A DNA stretch of 64,000 nucleotides from the NCBI RefSeq assembly GCF_025244705.1, contig NZ_CP104207.1, positions 3,596,001-3,660,000 of the forward strand. Direction: 5' to 3'. Below the pieces are notes generated by a model, which did not search any database, was not told the origin of the DNA, and was given only the letters and a program-made list of their open reading frames with translations. Source of the DNA: Sphingopyxis sp. PET50. GTDB taxonomy: Bacteria; Pseudomonadota; Alphaproteobacteria; Sphingomonadales; Sphingomonadaceae. The translations under genes and the position numbers were made by a program. Below, one piece after another: positions 39,262 through 51,147 of the stretch (its first letter is position 1; each line of letters begins with the position of its first letter).

Positions 39262-41618
39262 GTGACCAGGGTGGCGAACGATCCGATACCGACCGACGGG
39301 ATTCCGGCGCGCGCGCTGCTGGGACTGACGCCGCGCGACACGGAACTCGGCGACTTGCGGCAGCTTCAGCTCGCGCCGCTGCGCGGACACGGCAAGCTGA
39401 GGCTCGTTATGGGTCTCGGCATGACGATCGTCGCCGCGCTGACCATGGTGAGCGCGGTGCCGATGACCATCGTCGCGGCCTGGGCCACCGCTGCGATCCT
39501 GTTCAGCCTCTGGTCGTGGATGGTCGTCTCGCGCCTGCCGCTCGGCGAAATTCACCATTCGGGCGCCGCCGAATTCAGTCTCTGCAATCGCCACGCCATC
39601 TATTCGGCCGCGGTCTGGTCGGCGCCATTCTGGCTTCAGGGCCTGCACCCGTCGCTCGACCATATCCTGTCGATGTGGACCGTCGCGCTGCTGATGATGC
39701 TGACGCTGGCGATCGTCGTGCATACGCTGCCGATGGCGTGCCTGCTGTTCATCCTGCCGGTCAGCCTGTCGGCGGCGGTGGCACTCGTCGTGGCAGGGGC
39801 GCCTGCGCAGGCCGGAATCGCGGTCGCCGCGGGCGTGCTGCTGTCGGGCTTTTGCATCCGCTTCGCGCAAAGCCATATTCGCTTCCGCCGCTCCGAAGAG
39901 GTGCTGCACGAAAAGACCGAGACCGTCAGCCTGTTGCTGCGCGAATTCGAGGAAACCTCGGCCGACTGGCTGTGGCAGACCGACAACAGCCGCCGCCTGG
40001 TCCATGTCTCGCCGCGGCTCGCTTTCGCGCTCGGCGCGCCAGCCGAGCAACTCGAGGGCATTCCGCTGCTCCAGGCGCTGTCGGGCGACGCTTGGGCGAC
40101 CGGCAATTTCCCCAAGAGCCTGCACGAAATGGCCGAGCGGATGAAGCGGCGCGAGAGCTTTTCCAACCTGATCGTGCCGGTCACGATCGACGGCAAGCCG
40201 CATTGGTGGGAATTGTCGGCCTCGCCGCGCCTCGACGAAGCGGGCAAGTTCCTGGGCTTTCGCGGCGTCGGATCGGACGTGACCGAACAGCGCGCCTCGG
40301 CCGAGCAGATCGCCAAGATGGCACGCTTCGACAATCTGACCGGGTTGCCGAACCGTCTCAGTCTCAATGAGGATCTCCAGCGCGCGCTCACCCATGCGAT
40401 CGACGCCAAGACGCGCTGCGCGATGCTGATGCTCGACCTCGATCGCTTCAAGGCGGTCAACGACACGCTGGGACATCCGGTCGGCGACAAATTGCTCGCG
40501 CAGGTGTCGGCCCGGCTGAAGGGCATGATGGAGCGCGGGATGACCTGCGGCCAGCTGGGCGGCGACGAATTCGCGATCATCCTCCACAATGTGCAGTCCG
40601 CCGAAGAAGCCGAGGCGCTCGGCCGAGCGCGTCATCGCCGCGCTCAGCCGCCCCTATGTCGTCGACAACCACCAATTGTTCGTCGGCGCCAGCATCGGTT
40701 ACGCCATGGGGCCGCAGGACGGAGCGACGGTCGAGACGCTGACCCGCAACGCCGACCTGGCGCTCTATAAATCCAAGGACAAGGGCGGCAATGTCGTCGC
40801 CGCCTATGTCGCGTCGCTCCACGCGCAGGCCGAGGAACGGCGCGTGATGGAGCAGGAGCTGCGCGGCGCGCTCGAGCGCGGCGAGTTCGAACTCTATTAC
40901 CAGCCCGTCGTCACCGCCGACGACGGCACATTGAACGGTTTCGAGGCGCTGATCCGCTGGAACAATCAGAAGCTCGGCAATGTCTCGCCCGGCCGTTTCA
41001 TCCCGCTCGCCGAGGATAGCCGCCTGATCTCGCCGATCGGCGAATGGGTGCTGCGCACCGCGTGCCACGAGGCGATGCGCTGGCCGTCGAACCTGAAGGT
41101 CGCGGTCAACGTCTCCGCCGAACAGCTCACCGACCCGGCCTTCGCCTCGGTCGTCGTCTCGGCGCTGGCGCAGAGCGGGCTGCCACCGCAGCGGCTGGAG
41201 ATCGAGGTCACCGAAAGCGTCTTCCTGCGCGACGGCGGCGGCGCGGCGCAATTGCTCGACCAGCTCATCGGGCTCGGCATCCGCCTCAGCCTCGATGATT
41301 TCGGCACCGGCTATTCGTCGCTCGGATACCTCCGCAAGACGCAATTCTCGACGATCAAGGTCGACCGCAGTTTCGTCGTCGGCGCCGCCAAGGGCGTCAC
41401 CGAATCGATCGCCATCATCCGCGCCGTCGTCGCGCTCGCCGACAGCCTCGGCATGTCGACCACCGCCGAAGGCGCCGAAACCGAGGTCGAGGTGGAGACG
41501 ATCCGCAGCCTCGGCTGCCGCAGCATCCAGGGCTATTATTACGGCTAGGCCGATGCCCGCGGCCGACGTGCTGACCTTGTTCCGGCCCGTCGCCGGGCAG
41601 GTGACCGCCGCAGCCTGA
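39262..41618 (+). CDS. Membrane-bound PAS-GGDEF-EAL cyclic-di-GMP protein, two or three frameshifts
   Basis: N-terminal membrane helices (about residues 45-190) are followed by a PAS-like region (ADWLWQTDNSRRLVHVSPRLAFALG). The diguanylate cyclase domain has an intact GGDEF (GQLGGDEFAII), and the EAL phosphodiesterase domain has GFEALIRW and DDFGTGYSSLGYL. Both activities could be functional. Removing the T at 40619 (or a G at 40621) and the T at 41546 joins the frames to a stop at 41618 (GYYYGRPMPAADVL). The GTG at 39262 is the first start as read. If the T at 39250 is also an error, the ATG at 39243 reads MSQTGPVTRVAND and is more likely. Confidence 0.85.
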
Positions 41619-41782
41619 GCGGCGAAACGAGCCTGTCCATCGACGAATGGATCGGGTTTTCAAAACCTTCCCCGGTTCACCCCGTCCGCGATGCAATTCG
41701 TCGCGCCGCGGGTGTTGCGGCGCACAAGTTATGGCAATCAGGCTCCAACGCTTGAACACAAGCCAAACGGGGGTCGCTTTCC

Positions 41783-42364
41783 ATGTCAGCCAGCCGCTTC
41801 GCAGCAGCCTTTGCCGCATGTCTGATGACGCTCGCCGCCGCGCTGACCGCTACCCCCGCCGTGGCGCGCGACTATCTGCAATGCGTTCCCTTTGCCCGCG
41901 CCGAATCGGGCGTCGAGATCCGCGGCAATGCCGGGACCTGGTGGGCGCAGGCCGAGGGGCAATATGACCGCGGCGGCGAGCCGCGCGAGGGCGCCGTCAT
42001 GGCCTTCGCCGGCACGCGCGCCATGCCGATCGGCCATGTCGCAGTGGTCAAGAAGATCGTCAGCGACCGCGAAATCCTGATCGACCATGCCAACTGGTCG
42101 CCGATCGGCGGCCGCCGTGGCCAGATCGAGCGCGACGTCCGCGTCGTCGATGTCAGCAATGCCGGCGACTGGAGCATGGTCCGCGTCTGGTACGCCCCGA
42201 TCGGCGACCTCGGCCTGCGCGCCAATCCGGTACAGGGTTTCATCTATCCCGGCCGCGGCGCGACCCCGCGCAAGGCGCCGAGCTTCGAAGCGCCCGTCTG
42301 GGCCAGCAACGACTGGAAGCCGGGCAACGACCTCGAACGGATCGTCGCCTCGCTCGGCCAGTAA
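41783..42364 (+). CDS. Secreted CHAP-domain amidase/peptidase
   Basis: The 193-residue protein has a signal peptide (cut after AVA, about residue 28) and a CHAP domain with the catalytic Cys in YLQCVPFARAESG, GTWWAQAEGQY, and the His in IGHVAVVKKIV, followed by DHANW. CHAP enzymes cut peptidoglycan cross-links or amide bonds in the periplasm. It stands alone, between the c-di-GMP protein and a repeat. Confidence 0.88.
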   Translation: MSASRFAAAFAACLMTLAAALTATPAVARDYLQCVPFARAESGVEIRGNAGTWWAQAEGQYDRGGEPREGAVMAFAGTRAMPIGHVAVVKKIVSDREILIDHANWSPIGGRRGQIERDVRVVDVSNAGDWSMVRVWYAPIGDLGLRANPVQGFIYPGRGATPRKAPSFEAPVWASNDWKPGNDLERIVASLGQ

Positions 42365-42392
42365 GCCTTCAAGGGCTTGTTCCCCAATCCAA

Positions 42393-42468
42393 GTCATTGC
42401 GAGCGTAGCGAAGCAATCCAGAGCAGGCGCGAACCGCCCTGGATTGCTTCGCTACGCTCGCAATGACG
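42393..42468. repeat. Palindromic intergenic repeat, family B, copy 4
   Basis: GTCATTGCGAGCGTAGCGAA and TTCGCTACGCTCGCAATGAC are perfect inverse arms. It lies between convergent genes and ends 7 nt before the DUF3297 stop. Confidence 0.9.
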
Positions 42469-42475
42469 AAGGAAA

Positions 42476-42751
42476 TTAGTCTTCGGAGTTTTCCGGCTTC
42501 GTCTCGTCAGCGGCGATATCCTCGAACCAGGCTTCGACCTCACCCGACAGCTTGATCGTCATCGGCTGTCCGAAGCGGTCCTTCGACTTGCCGGCGGCGA
42601 CGCGGATCCAGCCTTCGGAAATCGAATATTCCTCGACATCGGTGCGCTCCTTGCCCTTGAAGCGGATGCCGATGCCGCGCTGCAGCACCTCCATGTCGAA
42701 ATGGGGCGAGCGCGGATTGGTCGACAGATGGTCGGGCGGGGTGTCGGTCAT
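42476..42751 (-). CDS. DUF3297 family protein
   Basis: The 91-residue protein matches DUF3297: LSTNPRSPHFDMEVLQRGIGIRFKG, EYSISEGWIRVAAGK, GQPMTIKLSGEVEAWFED. It is small, soluble and probably cytoplasmic; the function is unknown. It is convergent with the CHAP gene. Confidence 0.88.
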   Translation of the reverse strand: MTDTPPDHLSTNPRSPHFDMEVLQRGIGIRFKGKERTDVEEYSISEGWIRVAAGKSKDRFGQPMTIKLSGEVEAWFEDIAADETKPENSED

Positions 42752-42880
42752 GCTGAAATCTCCAGATTATTGCCCGCGCGGCTAGGCGAGCGGCCCCGCG
42801 AAATCAAGCGCCGTCCGCTCTTGCGCTCGGCCCCTGGCGCGGCAATAAGGCATTCGGGTCGCGTATCGGGAACTAAAGTC

Positions 42881-45820
42881 ATGACGATACGCCGGGCGAG
42901 CCTCGCCCTTTCCGCCGCGCTGCTGGCGACCGTTGTCTTGCCCGCCTTTGCGACCGAAGCGCCTCCCTGTCCTCCCGATGCCGCAGCGGTCCGTGCGACG
43001 AAGCGGTCGCTGATATCGTGCGCGCCGCGGCCGACCGCTTCGAAAAGCTCGATGGCGAAGAGCAGGTGCAGGCGGCACTCGGCGTAATCGACCTGGTCGC
43101 GCAATATCGCACCCGGCTATCGGAACGGACCCTTTCCAACACCGAAACCTCGATCTGGATATATTTCCGTAGCGACCGCGAACCCGGCGACGCCGAATAT
43201 CAGCGGCTGACGAACAGGATGCGCGAATATGCCACGCGCGCCGCGGCGGCCAAGGATATCGACGGCGAGCTTTATTTCCTCGACTTTATGGGCATCGGGC
43301 TGGCCTTCGACCAGCGGTTGGGGCACGCACGCCTGCTCCATCGCCGCGCCGCCGAATATGGCAAGCTGGACAGCAGCGCGGCGCGAAGTGCCCGCGTATC
43401 GCTCGAAATATATGGCCGCGACCTGCTCGAACAGGGGCGGTACGCCGAGGTCGCCCGCGCGCTCGACGATACCTTTGCCGAGCTCGAGGCCGCCGGAATC
43501 CGGAACGACAATTGGGAGTTGCAGCTGCGCTATGCCGAGGCGCTGACGCTCGTGCGCCGCGACGAGGAGTCCGACCGCGTCTTCGACGAACTGCTCGCCA
43601 TGATGGAGGCTCCCCGTTATTCGGATGGCCAGCGCCAGTTCGCGAACAACCAGATCAGCTATTATCGCAATGTCGCCGGCCGGTTCGCGGCGGCGGAGGG
43701 GCCGGGCCGCATCGCGATGACCGAAAGCGAACGGCTCGACGGCCGCGACGACATCGGCACGCAGAAGTCGCGCTATAATTTCGCGCTCGCGCTGCTCGGC
43801 CAGGGCAAGGCCGAGGAGGCGCTGCCCTATTTCGAGGAGGCGCTGCCGCTGCAGCTCGCGGTCGAGCGCGGCAGCAACCGGTATGATGCCAAGACCGACA
43901 CGATCATCCTGCTCACCACGCTCGCCCGCGCGCGCGCGCAGGTGAAGGGGCGCGAGGAGGACGGGCTGGTCGCCGCGATCGACGCCGCCGACCGGCTGCG
44001 CGCCAAGCGCGACGCGGGCCTGGCGAGCAACGACGCCAATCCCGCGGTCGCGGCGCTCGCCAAGGCGGTCGCGCGCGGCACCCGCCGCAACCCGCAATCG
44101 GGAGCGTTCGACATGGTGATGTTCGCGGGCTGGGCGGCGCGCGGCGGAAAGACCGGCGCGCTGAACCCGGCCTTTCTGGCGGCGCAGGATCTGACGCTGA
44201 CCGATGCCGGCGATGCGATCAACGAGGCGGCGGCGCGCGCGATCGCGGGCACCGGCCCGCTCGGCGAACTGGTGCGGCAGCGTCAGGATGCCGCGCAGGC
44301 GGTCGTGTCGCTGACCCAGCGCTATCGCGACCAGTCGCTCGGCCGCGACGAAGCGAAAGCCGCCGCGCTGCGCGCCGAGCGCGATGCCGCGGCGGCGCGC
44401 CTCGCCCCGCTCGACGCCCGCATCGCGGCCGAGTTTCCCGATTATGCGACGCTCGTCGCTCCCAAGGCGGTCGACGTCGCGACCGTACAGGCCCTGCTCG
44501 ACGCCGACGAGGCGGTGCTGATGCTGCTGCCGTCGGAAGGGCATCACTATGCCTTTGCGATATCGCGGACGGCGGCGCTGTGGCACCGCGTCGACGACGG
44601 CGCCGCGCCCATCGCCGCCGACGTTGCGCGGCTCAAATGCCGGATCGACGAGGCGACCTGCTCGCTGCCCGACTATAATGCGCTGCTCGATGCCGAGGCG
44701 CGCGGCGACAAGAGCGCGATCGACGAGCGCTATCCGCGCTACGACCGCGCCGCGGCGTGGCGGCTCTACCGGCAACTTGTCGCCCCCGTCGCCGCCGCGC
44801 TGCCCGAGAAGGGCCGTATCTACACCGTCGCGAGTGGACCCGTCGCCGGGTTACCGCTTGCCGCGCTCGTTGCGAGCGCGCCCGCGGGCGATCCCGAAAG
44901 CGGCGCCGAGGCCGACCTGGCCGCGACCGACTGGCTCGCCTAGCCATTATCGCTTCGTCACCTTGCCTTCGGTCAGCGCACTCGCGCTCGCACGGCGCGA
45001 CGATACGGCGGCGGCGACCGTGCGCCGCCCCGACCTTGTCGCCTATGGCGCGCCCGTGCTGCGCGGCAGCGGCCAGGCTGCGGCGCGCAGCGCCGACGGC
45101 AGCTTGCGCCGACGCGGCGGCATCGGCGTGCGCGGCGGCGGGTTGACGCTCGCCAGCGGGGACAAGACGATGGCCGCGGTCGACAAGCTGCGCAAACTCG
45201 ATCCGTTGCCCGGCACGGTCACCGAACTCACCAAGCTGTCGGCGGCGATCGCGCGCGGCAGCGGCGTCCGGCTCGGCCGCAACGCGACCGAAACGGCGGT
45301 CAAGTCCGACAAGGAACTGCCGCGCGCGGTCGCGGTGGTGTTCGCGACCCACGGCCTGTTGCCCGGCGAGATGGGCACCGGTTCCGAACCCGGCCTCGTC
45401 CTGACCCCGCCGGGCAAGGCGAGCGCCGACGACGACGGGCTGCTCACCGCGAGCGAAGCGGCGGCACTGTCGCTGTCGGCGCGCTGGGTGGTGCTGTCGG
45501 CGTGCAACACCGCGACGCCGGGTGCCGAGGCGGGGGCGAGCGGCGAATCGCTGTCGAGCCTGGCGCGCAGCTTCCTTTACGCCGGTGCGGGCAATCTGCT
45601 CGCGAGCCACTGGCGCGTCGCCGACGACGCGACCGCGGCGCTGACCGTCGAGGCGCTGGCGAACAAGAACGCCACCCCCGCGACCGCGCTGGCGATGGCG
45701 ATGGAGGCGGTGCGTACCGGCCGACGTGCCGACGGATCGGCAGTCGAGGGCTGGAAACCGCATTGGGCGCATCCGGCGAGCTGGGCGCCCTTCACGCTGG
45801 TGACCAACCGCGACCGCTGA
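42881..45820 (+). CDS. Secreted TPR-CHAT caspase-like protease, two frameshifts
   Basis: A signal peptide (MTIRRASLALSAALLATVV...AFA) starts at 42881. About 500 residues of TPR-like helices follow (ALLGQGKAEEALPYFEEALPLQLAVERG) and then a C-terminal CHAT domain. The caspase-like dyad is present: His in VFATHGLLPG and Cys in VVLSACNTATPG. GNLLASHWRVADDATA and HPASWAPFTLV end the domain. One missing base near 42992 separates the signal peptide from CDEAVADIVRAAADRF. One extra T at 44941 creates TAG after TDWLA; without it the text reads TDWLASHYRFVTLPS. It is probably a periplasmic or surface protease of unknown substrate. No obvious partner gene is adjacent. Confidence 0.85.
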
Positions 45821-45868
45821 ATATCCGCAAAGCCGGTCCGGGCCGGAAGAACCGGGCCGCCCCGGCCG

Positions 45869-46357
45869 TCAGTGCCGCGCCATCTCGCCCAGCGAGCTGT
45901 CGAGCTGTTCGGCGGCGGGATAGAGATCGCTTTCCTCGCGCTCGATCCGCATTCCGATCGCATCGAGTATTGCTTCGGTTTCGCGGCAGAAGCCTGGCCA
46001 GTCGCCCGCAATCTCCGCTTCGGTCCACCGCGCGTCGTAAGCGACAAAATCTTCGGCGAGATGTCCCATCTCGCCGACGAACTGACGCGCCAGCCGCGAC
46101 AATTCGGCGTCGCCGCTGGCCTTCAACCGCGGATAGAGAATCCAGTCCTCGCATTTGAGATGCCGCACCAGCGTGTCGCGGAACATGCTGCGCACCGCCG
46201 CGAGTTCGGTCGGGCGGGGAAGCTCCGGCGCAGCGAGGAGGTCCATCAGAAAGCCCGAGAGGGTGGTCAGGGCGGCATGTTCGGCGCGCAGCCGCCGCAT
46301 CTCGTGGACCAAATGCATGGGATCATCCCTGTCGAGTGGTCCCTCATCCACCGCCAT
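45869..46357 (-). CDS. Hemerythrin-domain protein
   Basis: The 162-residue protein is a four-helix hemerythrin-like bundle with ligand-type residues in RAEHAALTTL, VRHLKCEDWILYPRL, GHLAEDFVAY and REESDLYPAAE. Such proteins bind O2 or NO through a di-iron site. The start at 46357 (MAVDEGP) or 46318 (MHLVHEM) is plausible; the open frame to 46603 runs through the promoter region of the next gene and is unlikely. It is divergent from an iron-uptake operon. Confidence 0.8.
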   Translation of the reverse strand: MAVDEGPLDRDDPMHLVHEMRRLRAEHAALTTLSGFLMDLLAAPELPRPTELAAVRSMFRDTLVRHLKCEDWILYPRLKASGDAELSRLARQFVGEMGHLAEDFVAYDARWTEAEIAGDWPGFCRETEAILDAIGMRIEREESDLYPAAEQLDSSLGEMARH

Positions 46358-46473
46358 AGGGCGTCGCCGTGAAAAGAGGGTTAACCGCAATTTGCCAAGC
46401 CCTTGTGTCGCCTTGGGCGCCGCGATCCGCGCTGCGAAACGGGTTGCTAAAGCACCGGCGCAGCCATAGAGTG

Positions 46474-46496
46474 CTATTGATAATATTTTGCAATAG
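46474..46496. promoter_or_regulatory. Candidate Fur-like operator of the second iron-uptake operon
   Basis: CTATTG-N11-CAATAG is a perfect outer dyad around an AT-rich core. TGATAAT-A-TTTTGCA within it resembles the 7-1-7 Fur pattern in its left half (7/7) and partly in its right half (4/7). It lies 18 nt before the PepSY start in a GC-rich background. Confidence 0.45.
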
Positions 46497-46514
46497 GCAG
46501 GGCCGCCTTTCTTC

Positions 46515-47682
46515 ATGCGACGATCGACCATCCGGGTCTGGTTCCTTGTCCACAAATGGACCAGCATCGTCTGCACCGCCTTCCTGCTGATGCTCTGCAT
46601 CACCGGCCTGCCGCTGATCTTTCACCACGAAATCGACGAACTGACCGAGGAAGCGCCGCAGTTCGGTCTGCCCGGGGTCGGATCGTCGGGCGAGGCGCCC
46701 GGCCTTCGGCCGCTCGACGAGATGCTGGCGAAGGCACTCGCGGCGCGCCCCGGCGAGGTGCCGGTGTTCATGGCGTTCGACAACGACCAGCCGTCGATGA
46801 CGATCACCACCGCGCCGCGCCCCGATTCGCCCGCCGAGGATATGACGATCCAGCTCTTCGACCGCTCGACCGGCCGGACGACCGGCGAAGAGGACGGCGG
46901 CGGCGTGATGCATTTCCTGCTCCAGCTCCACACCGACATGTTCCTCGGCCTGCCCGGCATGTTGTTCCTGGGACTGATGGGGCTGTTCTTCGTAATCGCG
47001 ATCGTCTCGGGCGTCGTCCTCTACGCGCCCTTCATGAAGAAGCTCGATTTCGGGACGCTTCGGACGTCGCGCAGCTCGGCGCGTCAAATGGCTCGACTAT
47101 CATAATCTGCTCGGCATCACCGCGCTCGCCTGGATGACCGTCGTCGGCGCGACCGGCGTCATCAACGCGCTCGCGACGCCGATCATCCAGGTCTGGCAAA
47201 TGAGCGAACTCGCCGAGATGACGCGCGCCTATGACGGAAAGGGCGCGGTGCCGCCCGACCGCTACGGCTCGATCGACAAGGCGATGGCATCGGCGCGCGC
47301 CGCGATTCCGGGCAACAATCCGCAGTTCATCGCCTTTCCCGGCGGCGCGTTCAGCAGCAAGCATCATTATGCCGTCTTCTTCCAGGGCGACACGCCGCTG
47401 ACCGAACGGATGCTGGTGCCGGCGCTGATCGATGCCGAGACCGGCGTCTTCACCGACGCGCGGCCGATGCCCTGGTATGCGCAGGCGCTGCTCTTTTCGC
47501 AGCCGCTGCATTTCGGCGACTATGGCGGGCTGCCGCTCAAGATCCTGTGGGCGGTCCTGACGCTGTTCACGATGATCGTCCTCGGGTCGGGCCTCTATCT
47601 CTGGCTCGGCAAGCGCCGCTCGGGAACCGATGCGCTGGTCCGCGAGGTCGAGACCGGCGGCACGCTGGCACCGGCCGAATGA
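46515..47682 (+). CDS. PepSY-associated TM-helix membrane protein (iron-regulated type), one frameshift
   Basis: N-terminal VWFLVHKWTSIVCTAFLLMLCITGLPLIF, the PepSY-containing periplasmic part, LQLHTDMFLGLPGMLFLGLMGLFFVIAIVSG and C-terminal LPLKILWAVLTLFTMIVLGSGLYLW give the usual multi-helix layout. The frame breaks at SRSSARQMARLS. Removing the T at 47076 restores TSRSRRVKWLDYHNLLGITALAWMTVVG, the family's conserved WLDxHN stretch. Together with the small protein and receptor downstream it forms an iron-uptake operon. Confidence 0.87.
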
Positions 47683-47858
47683 CGCGGCGCCGGGGCCTTC
47701 GCGCGGTCTTCGCCATCCCGCTGCTGCTCGCGCTCGCCAGCATCGCCGGCCTGATCGTCGCGCTCACCGGCGACGGCGTCCGCGACGCCGCGTCGTGGAT
47801 CGCGCTCGCCATACCCGTTTTCGCCGTGGGCTGGGCGATGAAGACCCGCCGCACCTGA
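47679..47858 (+). CDS. Small two-TM membrane protein in the iron-uptake operon
   Basis: The 59-residue protein has two helices (VFAIPLLLALASIAGLIVAL and WIALAIPVFAVGWAM). Its ATG overlaps the PepSY stop as ATGA, so it is very likely translated. I recognise no family. A role as a helper of PepSY iron reduction is inferred only from position. Confidence 0.75.
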   Translation: MTRRRGLRAVFAIPLLLALASIAGLIVALTGDGVRDAASWIALAIPVFAVGWAMKTRRT

Positions 47859-47900
47859 ATCCGACGCGCGGCACAGGGCCGCGCCAGAAGGGGAATAAAA

Positions 47901-50075
47901 GTGAACATTCTCAACGCCCGCGCGATGCTCGGCCTGTCCGCCAGCGCCGCGATGCTCGCCATCGCGGCACCCGCCGCGGCCCAGGACGACGCTGGGAGCG
48001 ACGAGATCATCGTCACCGCGCAGCGCAACAACCAGACCGAAGTCACCCGCGGCGGCAGCGGCGGCGTGTTCGGCGACAAGGCGGCCGAGGACCTGCCCTT
48101 CACGATCAAGAGCTACAACGAGGCGCTGATCCTGAACCAGCAGCCGCAGACATTGGGCCAGCTGCTCGAGAACGACCCGTCGGTGCGCACCGGCTTTGCC
48201 TTCGGCAATGCCGCCGAACTGTTCGTCATTCGCGGTTTCGCGCTCGCCGGCGACGATGTCGGGCTCGACGGCCTTTACGGCATCGCGCCGCGCCAGCTGA
48301 TCGCGCCCGAGCTTTATGACTCGGTACAGGTCATCAACGGGTCGAGCGCCTTCATCAACGGTGCCGCGCCCGGCGGATCGGGCCTCGGCGGCAGCGTCAA
48401 CCTGCTGCCCAAGCGCGCGAAACGCGACCTGACCCGCGCCACCGTCAACTATACGTCGGATGAGCATTTCGGCGGCAGCTTCGACGCCGCGCGCCGCTTC
48501 GGCGACAATGCCGAATGGGGCGTCCGCATCAACGGCGTCGCGCGTACCGGCGATGTGTCGATCGACGGCGAATATCGCAGCGCCTATACGCTCGGCGGCG
48601 CGTTCGATTATGATAACGGCCCCTTCCGCCTGTCGCTCGACCTCGCCTATCAGCGCGTCAAGGTGCGCGGACTGCGCCACAAGGTCGCGCTGGCTGCGGG
48701 CGTCGCGATCCCCGAGGTGCCCAAGGCCGACGCGAACTATTCGCAACCCTGGACCTACACCGAGATGCGCGACGTCTTCGGCATCCTGAAGGCCGAATAT
48801 GACATCGCCGACAATGCGATGATCTATGCGAGCTTCGGTGCGCGCGACGGCATGGAGGACGGCATCTATGGCGGCATCACCGTGCTCGACGCCGCGACCG
48901 GCGCCGCGAACGGCAATGCGCTCTATGTCCCGCGCACCGACAACAACGAAGCCGCGCAAGCGGGGCTGCGCGTCAAGCTGGGCAGTGCGATCACGCATGA
49001 GATCAACTTCGGCGGATCGATGAACTGGCAGGTCAACCGCAACGCCTATGACTTCCTCTATGGCCCGGGTTTCGCGGGTTTCGCGACCAATCTGTACAAT
49101 GCGGTCGAAGTACCGATCCCGGCGTCGGCGCTGGTCGGCGGCGACCTCGACAATCCGTTTCCGATCAGCCGCACGCGCCTGCTCAGCGCCTTCGCCTCGG
49201 ACACGATCGGGTTCTGGGACGACCGCGTGCTGCTTACCGCCGGGCTGCGCGTCCAGTCGATCCGGACGAAGAGCTATGACTATTTCGGCGGTGGGCTGAC
49301 CGGCACCTATGACGAGGATGCGGTGACGCCGGTGTTCGGCCTGGTCGTCAAGCCGGCCGACGGCCTCGCTTTCTACCTCAACCGCATGGAAGGGTTCGAA
49401 AAACCCGACGCCGCGCCCGCCGCGGTCGGCGCCTTGCCGGTCACCAACGCTGGCGAGGTCTTCGCGCCGGTGAAGACCAAGCAATATGAATTCGGCGCCA
49501 AATACAGCTTCGGCCGCTTCAACGCCTCGCTCGCCGCCTTCCAGATCGACCGTCCGCGCCCCGGCGTCGTGACCGACCCGGCGACGCCCGGCCAAGTCAT
49601 CTATGGCCTGAACGGCGAACAGCGCAACAAGGGCATCGAACTCAGCTTCGACGGCGAACTGGCGAAGGGGCTGCGCCTCATCGCGGGCGGCTCGATCATC
49701 GACGCCAAGCTGCGCCGCACGCTCGACGGGGTGAACCAGGGCAATGACGCGCCGGGCGTCCCCGAATATCTGATCAACGCCAACGTCGAATGGGACCTGC
49801 CCTTCGCCCCCGGCCTGACGCTGACCGGGCGCGTTGTCCACACCGGCGAGCAGGCGGCGAACCAGGCGAACACGCTCGAATTGCCGAGCTGGACACGCTT
49901 CGACCTCGGCGCGCGCTATGTCGCGGTGGTCGCCGACAAGCCGCTGACGCTCCGCTTCGGCGTCGATAATGTCGCGAACAAGCGCTACTGGGTGTCGGCG
50001 TTCGAAATCTTCAGTCCCGACCTGCTGCAGGGCGCGCCGCGCACCTTCAAGGCATCGGCGTCGATCGACTTCTGA
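47901..50075 (+). CDS. TonB-dependent siderophore receptor
   Basis: The 724-residue protein starts at GTG with AGAAGGGG upstream. A signal peptide (to AAA, about residue 27), a TonB-box-like segment (DEIIVTAQRNN), the plug (LFVIRGFALAGDDVGLDGLYGIAPRQ, VQVINGSSAFINGAAPGGSGLGGSVNLLPKRA) and the barrel ending KASASIDF are present. It should import a ferric siderophore, with the upstream PepSY protein acting at the inner membrane. It is intact, with no frameshift over 2.2 kb. Confidence 0.95.
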   Translation: MNILNARAMLGLSASAAMLAIAAPAAAQDDAGSDEIIVTAQRNNQTEVTRGGSGGVFGDKAAEDLPFTIKSYNEALILNQQPQTLGQLLENDPSVRTGFAFGNAAELFVIRGFALAGDDVGLDGLYGIAPRQLIAPELYDSVQVINGSSAFINGAAPGGSGLGGSVNLLPKRAKRDLTRATVNYTSDEHFGGSFDAARRFGDNAEWGVRINGVARTGDVSIDGEYRSAYTLGGAFDYDNGPFRLSLDLAYQRVKVRGLRHKVALAAGVAIPEVPKADANYSQPWTYTEMRDVFGILKAEYDIADNAMIYASFGARDGMEDGIYGGITVLDAATGAANGNALYVPRTDNNEAAQAGLRVKLGSAITHEINFGGSMNWQVNRNAYDFLYGPGFAGFATNLYNAVEVPIPASALVGGDLDNPFPISRTRLLSAFASDTIGFWDDRVLLTAGLRVQSIRTKSYDYFGGGLTGTYDEDAVTPVFGLVVKPADGLAFYLNRMEGFEKPDAAPAAVGALPVTNAGEVFAPVKTKQYEFGAKYSFGRFNASLAAFQIDRPRPGVVTDPATPGQVIYGLNGEQRNKGIELSFDGELAKGLRLIAGGSIIDAKLRRTLDGVNQGNDAPGVPEYLINANVEWDLPFAPGLTLTGRVVHTGEQAANQANTLELPSWTRFDLGARYVAVVADKPLTLRFGVDNVANKRYWVSAFEIFSPDLLQGAPRTFKASASIDF

Positions 50076-50084
50076 CCGGCGGCC

Positions 50085-51143
<1,059 letters not shown>

Positions 51144-51147
51144 GGGC

